Shown here one piece after another: positions 21,328-33,147 of a stretch of 64,000 nucleotides of DNA (position 1 is the stretch's first letter; every line of letters begins with the position of its first letter). Under the pieces are notes generated by a model, which was given only the letters and a program-made list of their open reading frames with translations, did no database searches and had not been told where the DNA came from. Both the position numbers and the translations under genes were made by a program. This DNA is from Mallotus nudiflorus. Lineage: Eukaryota; Streptophyta; Magnoliopsida; Malpighiales; Euphorbiaceae. The DNA lies in contig CANTUR010000652.1 of the NCBI GenBank assembly GCA_947683625.1, forward strand, positions 62,001 to 126,000. Reading direction: 5' to 3'.

Positions 21328-22762
21328 TATTAGTTGCTCAAATAGTAGTGCAATATCTGTAAGTATATTGGTTGACACATAATAAAGTGATGAGTCAAGT
21401 ATCGTTCCTATAAGGATTGACAAATAACCACCTACTGGTTTTAATTGAATTTGTTTAGAGCCTTTAAATGTCATTTGAATAAAAGCAATGAACAAAAACT
21501 AAATAACAAGAAAACTAACAATTGCTAACTAAATAAGGAATAAAAGAAATCAATGGAGAACATTGTTGTTATGAATTTGAGCACCACACCATTATTAAGT
21601 CAATGAATAGATCCATTTGAATTAGTTACAAATCTCGAGTTTTCATTAATCATTAAGCACTATCTGTCAAGTAGTGTTTAAACTAGCTTGCAAGAAATAA
21701 TTAAAGCATAAATCCTAGGTTTAATTCACATCATCACTAAGGAAATTAGTTAATATCAAGCAAGCATGTTATTAAGCAAACCTAATGAGAATTTAATTAG
21801 GTTAAGCTCTCTTAAGTCATCAACCTATTCAACTTTTATTTATGGGTCTACTAAGATTACCATCTCTCAATGTGTAACCTTAGATAAGAGTTATGATTGG
21901 CCATTTCATAGCATTCAACAAGCATAATAAACACAATATGCAAGATAATAAAAACAAGATCTAAACATTAATTTAAATCAAGTGGGGTTTTTAAATCCTA
22001 ACAATAATAAGGAAACTAGCCAATTATGGCTTCAATATCCATCATCCAATACTCAAATATAGCCCAAAAGATTAATAAAATAATATTTACAGGATATAAA
22101 GGGAGAGAAAATTATTATCAAGAAGCTTTTTGGTCTTCAATGGAGCCTTCTTCTTTAGCTTTTTTTTCTCCTCTTTCTTCTTCTCTCTTTTGGTTGTTAT
22201 TGGTTAGTTTTCCAAAATTAGATCTCCTTTGAAATTCATGGCTCTTATCCATTTTTACCCTCTTTTAGAATGTCCTTTTATATTCCCCTAAATTTTCTCT
22301 TTGAAATGCATACCTCTTCATGCTTCTCAGTTGGAATTGTGCTACCTGCGATCACACATCAGGCTGTAATCGTGATAGAAGGGCCAATTATGAAGGAGTA
22401 GCAATTACTATATTGCTACACTCACTATAAAAGACTAGTCATTTAGACATCTGCAATTTCTAAGGTGCTACAATCTCTACAGAGCCTTGATATTGACTTG
22501 GTTGCTTGCTTCAAACACCTCATGCTAGCTCTTCATGTTGTGGCCATGATAGAAGGCTTTACTTTGCACTTTTGCTAAATTCTTCTTCTTCTTTTCTACT
22601 CTAGTAAACCACCAATCAACCCCAAATCCTCTTTTCCCTAAGAAACAAAGAGAACAAATAAAAGTATATATTTTATTAACTAAACTAAACTAAAATGCAA
22701 CCCAAAATGAATGAAAGCATGCTAAAATGAGTCATAAAACTATATGTAATTTAGCACCAATA
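21328..22762 (-). repeat. ATH1 3' LTR
   Basis: It is clearly the same sequence as 34977-36381. The plus strand starts TATTAGTTGCTCAAATAGT and ends TAATTTAGCACCAATA; the termini carry G-to-A/C-to-T changes relative to the other copy. Confidence 0.88.
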
Positions 22763-24149
22763 AATACACCCATACTTGAATCTTAGCTTATCCTCAATCA
22801 AACTCAAGGAACACAATGATCAATGAAATGAATGAAGTGTATGCTCAAATTTTATCAAATTCATATTACAATCTTCTTTTAATATTTAGCTTATAATCCT
22901 AATAAGCAAAGTAAACAAACCAAGTTGAGAAATGCAAATTACCAAATGAATAGCATGTTGTCCATTAAAAATCATATAAAAAAATCAACACCTTAAGAAA
23001 AGTACAAATGAATGAAAAGATTTCAAACTAAAGTGACTTTTAATTTGCCATATGGAAGTTATTTTTGTTTTAACTCTCTACCTTATATTTTTTTTTACTT
23101 TTGTGCTTTTTTTCCCTCTCTTAGTAGTTCCCTGTCTTTCTTAAACTACTCAATATAAACACCGCTGAGAGGGTTTTGTAAATACTTATATTCTTATAAG
23201 AGTATTGGAGTAGGAGGACTTCGAGTTCTTTAACACATTTTATTCTTTCTTTTTTATTCTTTATTTTTTTTATAGGAGAGAGTATTTTGAACAACGTTTT
23301 TCATGTACAACCAAAAGTAACGTTAGAAAGAAGTTTAGTTCATGCACTATACTAATTCCTAAGGCATCAACTCACAATCATTCTTAAATGAACAACAACA
23401 TGCATTAAATTGATTAAAGGTTAAAAAATTCTCAGTTTAATTTGTTAACAAAGCTTAAAAAGATTCAAACTAACCATTAATAAAAGATTAAAACTAACCA
23501 TTAATAAAAGATTAAGCAACATAAGTTCAACAAAATCACAATCATACACAACACTCATGACAATGATAATTGTGAAAAAATTTCAAGTGTCAAACATTTA
23601 ATTTGGGTGAAATTTACACTAATGCATGAAAATCAAAAGAAATGCATATATAAAAACATACAAATGCAAATGCAAAAATGCTTCCCCCTACACTTAAATG
23701 ACACATTATCCTCAATGTGTGTAGGAAGTGTATGAAATGAATAGCTAAAATGCTAACCTAATTATATTAATTAAAATATTAACTAAATATGCACAAACAA
23801 CCCTAAAAATCTAAATAAAACACACAAACACACATTTTAAACATGAAATGCATATGGAACTAAAAAGTAAACTAACTATAAAAGAAAATAAAAATAAAAT
23901 AGGGAAAAGAGAATATTACTCCCTTATTATGGCAAGGTAAGTTGGGAGGGGTTTGAGCCAAAGGATTCAACTTAAAATAAAACACATAATAGAATTAAGG
24001 GCACTACAAAAATAATTTAATAAACCTAAATTCATGAAAATAATATGAAAAATAAGAAGAACTAAAATAAAAATAAGAAAAACACTATAAATTAAAAGGA
24101 TCACTAATTTAAGTTTATTAGCTTGACCAAACTCCCTTTTTAGATCATG
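22763..24149 (-). other. ATH1 region between integrase and 3' LTR
   Basis: The minus strand contains CATTGAGGATAATGTG and a purine-rich AGTGTAGGGGGAAG (about 23685-23720), typical of the non-coding part after pol in Athila-like elements. No envelope-like frame was recognised. Confidence 0.6.
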
Positions 24150-24462
24150 CATGGTCATTGAAGGAAAAAATTTCCTTCTCTTTAGGCACCAAACCTCCAT
24201 TGTATGTCTTGTACTTTTTCCCATTAAACTTGAAGTTTTTCCCTTGTGTATTTAATAGCTCAAGCTCACTATGAGGCCAAACTTGTTTTTCCTTGAATGG
24301 GCCATTCCATCTTGCTTTCAACTTCTCTGGAAGTAACTTCAGCCTTGATATGATCAATAAATAACATCTCCAATTTGAAGTTTGTTTTTAAGGATATGAG
24401 CATTATTTCATCCTTTTGTTTTCTTCTTGAAGTACTTAGCATTCTCATGAGCTTGGATACTA
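24150..24462 (-). pseudogene. ATH1 integrase C-terminal fragment
   Basis: The minus strand reads AHENAKYFKKKTK, then SRLKLLPEKLKARWNGPF and a short tail with GKNFKFNGKKYK. These match the end of Athila/TAT integrase ('AYENAKxYKExTKxWHD...SRLKLFPGKLxSRWxGPF...F-x-VNGxRLK'). A frameshift or stop lies near 24370-24410. The catalytic core is absent. TG2 is inserted just before it, at 24463. Confidence 0.85.
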
Positions 24463-25665
24463 TGTAGACACCGAATTTCAGGATGATGAGTTATGGATGT
24501 GATAAAGGACTCCAATGATGAAAATGTCATGAATAGGTCTTCAATACTTGAACTTTAAAACTTCAAAGGTTTGATTGCATTTTTCAAAGAAAGGATTTAA
24601 TGTTTCAAGGACTAAATTGTAACATTTTTAAGGACCTAATTGCAAAACTTAAATTCTTTTAGGGACCTTTTTGTAATTAAAAGTTAAAAAAATATAATTT
24701 CGAATGAAATTATGGAATTTCGATCGGAATTATGCAATTCTAGTCAGAATTAGACAATTCCGATCGGAATTAGACCTTTTTCGTCTGTTTTTAGATTTTC
24801 AGAAAATAAAAATGTCTTTTTCTTGAATCCTAATTGGTATGAAATTCTCTTAAAATTATTTTCATACTTATCTAATGTTTTTAAGGAAATAAAAGTCTTT
24901 TAGGAATCAATTTATACATAGGTTTTCATTATAAAAGAGGGGCTTTGGTTCCATTAAAGAAAAAATGAAAAATGAAAAACAAAAAAAGGAGGACAGAAAA
25001 AAGCATATGGATGGAGTAGTACTATTATTCTTAGCTTTTTGATATTTACTCTATGCCAAATTGTCTTTTGGCTTTTGGTTGATTTTTCTTAAAAAAGGCA
25101 TTCTCTACAAAAATCTATTTTGTTTAATTGATTAATTGAAGAACTTTGGAGGATTTTTGAAGAAGAAGATTCGAAGACCTATAAAGAATGGTGATTTTAC
25201 AAAATCTGAGGGGCACTCCATTAAAATCATCCATAAGCATCATCTTCTCCTTATTCTATTTTCTTTGATTTATTTATTTCCTTTTATTTTATTTTATTGA
25301 GTTTTAATTTTGTTTTATTTTATTCACTAATCATAATTTTATTCTCTTTTTATGGTAATTGCTAGAATAAGGGTTTATATGAAATTGCATGTAAATAGAG
25401 GATAATATAGTAATTCATAAAGTAATTCTAAAAGAAAATGAGATTGAAAGAAGTTGGTATTCCGTATCCAGAATCTCCTAGTTGTGGTGCTAGCTTTCTT
25501 TTAGGGAATTAAGTACCACCTTTCTTTATTTATCCCAGTTATTACCCTGGGTTGCGACTCTTTATATCTAGACCATGCCTTTATGACAATAGTTAGTGTG
25601 TTCTCTAGAGCCTTTAGTATTATGGTTGCAAAATCTTGTACACGCTTTAAACCCCGCCATCTATA
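24463..25665 (+). repeat. TG2 5' LTR with about 0.93 kb internal deletion
   Basis: It starts TGTAGACACCGAATTTCAGG and ends CCCGCCATCTATA. At 25362-25372 TTTTTATGGTAATT passes directly to GCTAGAATAAGG; the 3' LTR has about 930 bp between these points (30288-31217). A short ATT overlap marks the joint. Confidence 0.85.
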
Positions 25666-25666
25666 G

Positions 25667-25684
25667 TGGCGACTCCACTGGGGA
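25667..25684 (+). other. TG2 primer binding site
   Basis: TGGCGACTCCACTGGGGA, the best preserved copy in the window. Confidence 0.78.
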
Positions 25685-26557
25685 TAAGAAATATTGATTC
25701 TACTTGTGTTCTTTAGAATTATTTTATTAATTATTATTTTATTCTTGCATTCATTCTGCATGTCCCTATGAACTGATGGCGTTGGTTTATGGTTCTATGA
25801 TTCCATTAGCTTCATGTAATTATAAATTTGCTAACCATCACTTTTAGCCTTAACTCAGTTGAAGAGAGATTACTGGGCTCATCTAACCAAAGTCTGTAAC
25901 CTAAGTCCTAAAGGGGGGTTAGTCTTCTCTCAAGTTTGTAAAGGATGCCGGGCCCCTATGACCTTTGCTTATAACTCAAGTCTTAAAGGAGGGCATCTTG
26001 CTAAGGGAACCTTGACTTTTCACTAAACCCTAACCATATATAATGGCTTAGTTATTTCCCTTAGGATCTACCCAAATTGCTTGTGAATGTTGCCATAAGG
26101 TATTTTTATCTATAAAGGCCCAAGCCCATACTTTAGAAGCTCATTTGGGTTAATAAAGATTGGGCTATGCTTTTATGCTTAGAAATACTATTTCTTTGCT
26201 TTACTGCTTTGAGAGACTCGGCATGCACATTGATTTATTGATATCCCTTGTTGATATTAAGGCTAAGACTAAATATCCTAGGAAAAGAGACTTGCCATTG
26301 AATATGTGTGTGAGAGGAATAAGGTTGGAAGGATGTATGTACACCTAACTTGACTTGTTACTTGGTACTTGTTGCATAGCATGTGCATGATGCATACATG
26401 AATACATGCATCTCATGCATCATACTAACATTTTATCTTTTAGGCATCATAGATTCATCTAGGTCTTCTTGTGTTTAAAGTTGAAAGGGTGGCAGAATAG
26501 TGAGAACTGATTCAAGTCCGTAATCAATTACGAAATAGATCCTTAGCAAACTAGAAA

Positions 26558-28220
26558 GGAGTCCCATCAATCCACTCTACTTAGAATTTGCACAACTGAA
26601 ATAAGCTGAAGGAATAGAACAATAAGAAGGAGGAAACTGGACCCTAGAAGATCTCAAAGGAGCATTAATGAATGGCATGAGAGCGATGATGCAAGATGAG
26701 TTAAGATAGGCTTTGGTTGGAATGATGCCACCACCTGCTGCTGCAGCCAATCCACCTATTGTGCCCAATCCACTTGTTATGGGTACACCACTTGCTAACA
26801 ATGATAATGTTGAGGAAATGAAACTCGAGGATGTTGAGAGTTATATGGTTGAAAAGGCAAAATGGGAATCACTTGAGCAAGTTCAAGAGCTGGAATCCAA
26901 GCAGATGAAAGCACTAACTCTTAAGATGTCCAAGATAGAGGAGTTGATGAGAGGATAGGGCATTGGATACTCGTTTGAATTTGATGATATGATGTAATTT
27001 AAGGATGACAAGTTGCTTGATAAGTTTAAAATGCCACAATCACAGAAGTTTAATGATATTAGAGACCCACAAGTCAATACACAACTACCATGAGCACCAC
27101 TAAGGCTCCTTTGTCTATGGTTACCAAGCTATTTGTACTGTCCTTGGAGGGTATGGTTGTCAATTGGTATCATGGGTTAAAGAAGTTTATTTGTTGTAGA
27201 CTAGAGAGAGTTGTGCACTGCTTTTCTAAAGAAATATGACTACAACACTAGGCTTGAGGTGTCCATTAGGGATCTAGAAATGACCAAGCAGGAGTCCAAT
27301 GAGTCATTCTCAGATTTTCTAACCAGGTTCATGAATAAGGCGGGACTAATAAAGAACAAGCTGGCTGAGAAGGATCAGGTTAGGATGATAGTCCAAAACA
27401 TGCTACCTAATCTAATTGAGAGGCTACAGATGATGAATCCCAGGACATTTATAGATCTTTACAATGATGGGTTACAAGTTGAAGAGATCAAAAATGAGAA
27501 AAAGAAGGTAACTAGGAACACTGGAGTGAGAAATTACCCAACTAGGGGCATGCAGCAAAGAAGCAATAGTCGGGCTGTTGAAGTGCATGCTGTACAAACA
27601 CTAAGGAGATTCTCTAATTTCAACCAACCTTTGTCCAAAGTCCTAGACTGCTTGATGCAAAAGGGCTTGCTTAGACCTCTCACCTTTTCCAAACCACTAA
27701 ACCTAAATGTCCTTGGCTATAACCCGAGTAGTTATTGCAAATTCTATAAAGTTACTAGCCATTCCATAAACACCTATACTTGCCTTAAACACAAAATTCA
27801 AACCTTATAGACTTTGGAAAAATCATACACCTTGAAAGCCCAAGCACAAAAAATAATCCTTTCCCAAACTACCAAAATATACCACCCCCAACTACTATGA
27901 TGATTAATTTAAGAGTTAGTGAGGAAGAAGTGCTAAGCTCCTTTGAGGACCTAGACCTTAAAACCAATGAGAAATCTCCTAATGCCCCTAAAGATGTGAA
28001 AAGAGTAGAAGACTTATTGGGTCAGCCTTCAGGCAAGTTAGACTATAAGGTGTTTTACACTAAACCACCTTCTTTTGACATAACCTTCAAGTCGATTGTG
28101 CCTACAAGATGGGGTGATGAGTTTGATGTTGAGAAGTTGCCAGAAAAGGAAGAAACATGCACAGTGGAGGTACAAAAGGATGAATTCATGGAGATAGTTA
28201 GTAAAAAGATGCAAGAATAG
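26558..28220 (+). pseudogene. TG2 gag pseudogene
   Basis: Blocks as in TG1: NWTLEDLKGALMN, MMPPPAAAANPP linker, VESYMVEKAKWESLEQVQEL (coiled-coil-like, 26830-26890), a capsid block open from 27211 (FLKKYDYNTRLEVSIRDLEM, NESFSDFLTRFMNKAGLIKN, LIERLQMMNPRTFIDLY), a basic tail, then LSKVLDCLMQKGLLRPL and the knuckle-like SSYCKFYKVTSHSINTYTC, where one His of the TG1 form is Tyr. The C-terminal extension is open from 27897 to TAG at 28218-28220 and has one KVFYTKPPSFD module where TG1 has two. Stops at former CAA/CAG/TGG codons and a deletion near 27070 (HLSQ block) break it. It is the most readable gag of the family here. Confidence 0.85.
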
Positions 28221-30118
28221 CTATTATGTTAGCCACCTTAAGGACAACCACTATGAGACTCAGCATCCATAGCATCTAGAATAGGAACTAAATTTTCTTA
28301 TTGTCTTCTTTGAATAAAATTTTAGTTTCTTTAGAACTTGTTTATTTTAGTGATTAATGATATGAATTTTGATTATGCTTACATATGTATTGACATCCTA
28401 ATAGTACTGTGCATGGTGATATTAATTGTATTTGCATGTTTGACATAAATTTGATCCAATTAGATTCATTCAACATAGGCACAAATGTAAATTCAAAGAA
28501 TGTTCATATATCACGTGATGTAACTTTTAATGAGAGGAAATTTAAGGAAAAATAAAAAGAATAATAAAAAAGAGAAAGAACAATAAAGCAAAAATTAAAG
28601 AGAGAGAGAAAAAGAAAAAAAAAAGAACAGTAAAGCAAAAATTAGAGAGGAAAAATTCAAGACTAATTGATTATAGGATTTTTATCATGTGATGTAATGA
28701 ATGTTCTCATTTTTGCCCTAATGGATGATTAAAATTGAATTTAAAATTTTTGTTCAAATATCGCATATTCATAATTATCATACTACATAAGTATCTGAAT
28801 GGAAAGACATTACATAATGAAATCTAAAATCAAAGCTATGAGATCACTATTTTTATCTTGTTGTCACCCCTCTATGATTCTGCTTGTAAGTCTAGTGTCC
28901 CTTTGTACCTTAAGAATTTAGGTGGCTCAATAACTTGCATTGCAAGTCTTGTCTTATAATTATCATCAATCATGGAATCAACATCAAGCCTCATATTCTA
29001 CTTAAGAGTACTTCAAAGTGCAAATCTAGCTGATTTCATCATTAAGAAATACTTCAGTTAGTTCGCCTACTCCTTTACATCTTCAATGCATGAGTTTATA
29101 ACTAATAGGGTTAGTAAGATAAAGGATCAATAACAACAGTGAAGGAATTGGGTCTCTTATGCACGAAAATGAAAAAAAGACTACTCGAATAACGTGAATG
29201 AATTTAGAATGAAATTGGGGGAAAATGTAATTCTGGGGGTAAATTGCAGAACAATAAGTCTGCATTCAAAAAGTGAAAAAGGAACATCGAAGTATAAAAG
29301 CCAGTACAGGAGATCTCGAGGCAGAAAGAAGCATACAAATACATCGGTTATCATACAACAAAAGTAATTGCAAAAAGAAAAGTTTAATAGTGCATCATTC
29401 AATCAGAAGCTCCAACATTAATCTATAGACTCCACTTGCTAGCCTGGTCATTAGTTTGATAAATTGTATCAGAAGCTTCAACATCAAAAGTACCAATAGT
29501 GAAGCAGTAAATCCTCAAACCTATAGGCTGTTGATGAGGCACCTCATTCTCGCAATCCAGGCTGCGAACATAGCTCTGTTCCAAACACAAGACCCATTAG
29601 GATCATGCATATCATACATAACATGCATAAACTTGCATACATTTGTTGTGAAATACTTGCTTTGCATAATAAAGTGTTTAAGCTTAGCCGAGATTGTGCA
29701 AATACTAATCTACTAACATTCAAAATTAGTGTTATAAAAGTGCATAAAGGTATTGAAAATGTTCACATATGAGAGAAAAGGGTAACACTATCAAGGTGAA
29801 CCTGATGCTTAATAGGACTTTAGATCTCAAGAGCCCAATAAATCATGACCCATCCAATAAGGGAATATCATCGACAGTGACACTTGTAAAAGCATCATCG
29901 TGGCGACCTTAAGAAGCTGTATAGGACATTTAAGCTCCTCAGATTTAACGTCCATCTTTATAGTCTCATATGAAGCATCATCAGGAATATCTCTCCATAA
30001 TAATTAGACCAGTGTAGGTATGGAATATGGTGATGAGAAGGTCCAATATATCAGTAACACATTCGTTGGCCCTGTAAAAGGGAAGAATGCACTCTGAAAA
30101 ATTATTTGGTAAAGAAAT
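28221..30118 (+). other. TG2 internal region lacking pol
   Basis: Aligned by eye with TG1 11933-13722. A purine-rich stretch (28530-28660, AAAGAGAGAGAAAAAG-like) is expanded relative to TG1. No pol motif. The antisense frame lies at the complement of 29420-30117. Confidence 0.65.
29420..30117 (-). pseudogene. conserved antisense reading frame, TG2 copy
   Basis: Minus-strand blocks: LLWRDIPDDASYETIKMDV and EELKCPIQLLKV (30000-29905); KHFIMQSKYFTTNVCKFMHV (29690-29630); ENEVPHQQPIGLRIYCF and GTFDVEASDTIYQTNDQASK (29570-29440). This copy has CAA where TG1 and TG4 have TAG/TAA in VPHQQP, so the stop is not ancestral. Single-base indels separate the blocks. The first block seen in TG1/TG4 is removed by the deletion at about 30118. 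Unknown family. Confidence 0.5.
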
Positions 30119-30122
30119 AATA

Positions 30123-31535
30123 GCACTTTATTAAAATCATCCATAAACATCATCTTCTCCTTATTCTATTTTATTTGATTTATTTATTTATTTATTTTTT
30201 TTGGTTTTATGGAGTTTTAATTTTATTTTATTATTGTTATATTGTATTCACTAATCATAATTTTGTTCTCTTTTTATGGTGATTGTGGAGGAAAATACAT
30301 GATGATCATGTTTGGAGGACTAAACTCATAAGAAGTCCATGGAATGCCATGGATAAGACCTTGTAGCTAGATGTAGTTTTTAGGTTTTTATTATTTTTTA
30401 TTTCATTATTTTATTTATATTTTTAGGGTTGTATTGATTATTTTTATTATTTTTTTCTATAGATCATTGTAATAGCCCTAATAGTAGGAATAGTAAAATT
30501 GTGTGTGGTTGCATGTTTATGTTGATTAATTGGTTAGTAAAATTAGGATTTCAATTGGGTAATTAATTAAAATCAATGGAGGAAGTAGATTAATTTAGGA
30601 TTTCATGTTAATTAAAATTAGGGTTTTAGAATAAATAATTAATTGGTTGTTTGATCTTTTATTTAATTGTTTTAATATGTTTTATTTGTTTTTGGGGGTT
30701 TTTTTTATTTATTTTTATGTGTTTTGGGCCTTAAAGCCCATGTTAGATTCTAATCCACCCATTTAAATTTAGGTTTTTTAAATTTAATTAATAAAAATGC
30801 ATTTTAGGCCCATAATTAATTAGATTTTAGGTTAGAGATAACTTAGGCCTATCTAGTAAATTAGACATAGGTCCACCTAATTTAATTTAATTAATTTAGA
30901 CTTAGCCCACTTAATTTAAGTCCTTTTCATATCTTGTAGATTTAAGATCACTTTAGAATTAAAATATGCAGAACTAGGCCCACTAATTTAAATACTCCAT
31001 TATTTGTAGATTTAGACCCATTTTTAAAATTAAAATAAATAGACTTAGGTTCGTTTAATTAAAATTAAAAGGAATTAGGCCCTTTAGGCTCACTTATTAA
31101 AAACATGTAGATTTAGCTCATTTAATTAAAATCCATGTGGACTAGACTAACTTAGGGATTACATGTTTGAATGAATGCATTATTTATTTGTATTTTCATG
31201 ACTAGTTTGCCTTGGAGTTAATTGCTAGAATAAAGGTTTATATGAAATTGTATGTAAATAGAGGATAATATAGTAATTCATAAAGTAATTCTAAAAGAAA
31301 ACGAGACTAAAGGAAGTTGGTATTCCGTATCCAGAATCTCCTGGTTGTGGTGCTAGCTTTTTTTTAGGGAATCAAGTACCACCTTTTTGATTTGTCCTAG
31401 TTATTAGCCTAGGTGGTGACTCCTCATATCTAGGCCATGTCTTTATGGCAGTGTTTAGTGTGTTCTAGAGCCCTGAGCTTAAATAGTTTCATGGTTGCTA
31501 AAATCTTAGACGAGCGCTAAATCCCGTCATCTACA
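30123..31535 (+). repeat. TG2 3' LTR, 5'-truncated
   Basis: It begins GCACTTTATTAAAATCATCC, equal to 25214 onward in the 5' LTR (GCACTCCATTAAAATC); GCACT is shared at the joint. It ends CCCGTCATCTACA, then CACTA. Confidence 0.85.
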
Positions 31536-31544
31536 CACTATTCT

Positions 31545-31905
31545 CCTTAAAATCAATCCCTTTGCTTGATATCATATGACTTGAGACTAATTCTTCTTCC
31601 GCCATAAAGCAGCATTTATCCTAATGTAAAATGAGATTAGTCTCCTCACATCTTTATAACATCCTATCAAGGTTAGATAAACATAATTCAAAAGCATTAC
31701 CAAAAACATAAAAGTTATCCTTACATACCTTAGGAGAGATAAAAATTTCTATCATCTTGGAATTTATTTTCCTTTTTTCCTTAGTTGTGGCTTTATAACC
31801 ATCTTCTATGTGAAGTTTATGCATCACGTTTGAGAGATTCAACCCCTTAACATTAGAATTTTTCCACCCAATCACTTTAATCCTCTTTCTTACCATTTCA
31901 CACAC
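31545..31905 (-). pseudogene. ATH1 reverse transcriptase remnants with core deleted
   Basis: The first minus-strand block reads VIGWKNSNVKGLNLSNVMHK and IEDGYK...RKINSKMIE, the N-terminal RT words (AIGWxxADIKGIxPSxCMHxIxLEE...RRLNP). It runs in frame into CKDNFYVFGNAFELCL and, after a stop, GCEETNLILH, matching the segment after the catalytic box (YMDDFSVFGxSFxxCLxNL...CEETNLVLNWEKC). So most of the palm/finger region is deleted in frame, and the YMDD position reads CKDN. The remaining words end near 31545 with SSKGIDFKEN. Confidence 0.85.
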
Positions 31906-32194
31906 TCTATTTTCTTATTTGATTAATAACTTATTGGAGATGATAATAGGTAGAGAGTTATTCTCTCTTAGGAATGTGTACCTTAAGTGGCTAAGAAAAA
32001 GGCTTTAACTTTAAACTAGGAGGTTGCTAAGTATATAGGGGAATTGGATTGTCATTCTTTTTTAAAGTTTGAAGTTTGACAAAAAGGGCTTTTTGTGCAC
32101 TTTCACACTCATCAATGAATTCAATCCTTTTACATACCTCATCTTCTATAAAGCTATAATTCTAAGTTAAAGGCACTATTTCATTGGCATCCCA

Positions 32195-32245
32195 CTTCCT
32201 TTTATTAGTGATGATGTCCTTGAGAAACTTTGTATACTTAGGCAT
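32195..32245 (-). pseudogene. ATH1 pre-protease block
   Basis: The minus strand reads MPKYTKFLKDIITNKRK, a nearly exact match to the signature directly before the protease in Athila/TAT polyproteins. The protease active site that should follow is not seen in 31906-32194; only KRIEFIDE-like and LKPFSLATK-like scraps remain. Confidence 0.85.
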
Positions 32246-32839
32246 CTCATTCAATACTAAGGATAATGGCAATTTCAGCTCTCACTTTTTGAAAGTTTCT
32301 AAAAATTTTTCCAATCTCTTTTTATGTTCATTCATCATCCTTTACCTTAGAGGGAATGTAAATCTTAAAGCATATGTGGATGTACCAATAGTAGAGGGCT
32401 TTTCTACTTACTTTTCTTGCACATTAACTTGCTTCTCTTTTACTTCTTTAGTTTTCTTCTCTTAGTTCATGTTGTCATTTTCAACCTTCAATAGAACTTC
32501 CTTAGGACTTTAAAGCTCTTTGCCACTCCTTAGTGTGGTAACTTTCACTTCTTTGGATTGACTTTGATATTGCTAAGCAAATGTCCTTGAGCTTTTGTGG
32601 CAACCATATTAGCCAATTGTCCTAGTTGAACTTCATTGTTATGAATCTAAGAGGCATAGTTTTAGCAATTGGTAAAACTTAGCTTCTATCCTCTTTTGAT
32701 TTTCCTTTTGACTTGTCATTTTTGGAGGTCATAAGATTAAAGAACTTATCTAGCTTTATCTCTATGGCTATCAATCTATCATTACTTAGTTAAGGTTAAA
32801 ATCTGGGTGGTGGTGGTTTAGTGGATTGATTGGAATACC

Positions 32840-33142
32840 CTTGAAAATTTGATTATTGCTCCATGAAAAGTTGGGATGATTCCTATACCCTTAGTTGTCA
32901 GTATTGGAGAAAGGATTATTGGTTTGCTTTGGTTGGAATTGATCTCCAACAATGCTATAATTCTCAATTATATTATCTCTAAATACATTGTTATTTCCAA
33001 AGCCACATTCAAAAGTTGAATTTCTAAGCATATGATAATATTCATAAGGTGCATTAGAAGTAGAGGGAATTTGCTTTAAAAGTGCAGCAATTGAGCTTGC
33101 AATGATGTAATCTAAACTGAGCATAACAAACGCTGGAAGGGT
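32840..33142 (-). pseudogene. ATH1 gag C-terminal fragment
   Basis: The minus-strand frame contains QPKQTNNPFSNTDN, then a stop, then GYRNHPNFSWSNNQ (32862-32882 is NHPNFSW), the hallmark 'PxWRNHPNFSWxNNQ' of Athila/TAT gag. Upstream residues do not clearly show the knuckle cysteines. The N-terminal gag is missing; SL2 begins at 33148. Confidence 0.8.
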
Positions 33143-33147
33143 TCTTT

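Larger units (their letters stand above)
24463..31535 (+). mobile_element. gag-only LTR retrotransposon TG2, inside ATH1
   Basis: Order: 5' LTR with internal deletion (24463-25665), primer site, leader, gag relic (26558-28220), internal region to about 30118, then a 5'-truncated 3' LTR (30123-31535). Flanks TACTA (24458-24462) and CACTA (31536-31540) fit a 5-bp duplication with one change. The 3' internal part with minisatellites and polypurine tract is lost. Removal joins the ATH1 RT and integrase remnants in one frame. Confidence 0.85.
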
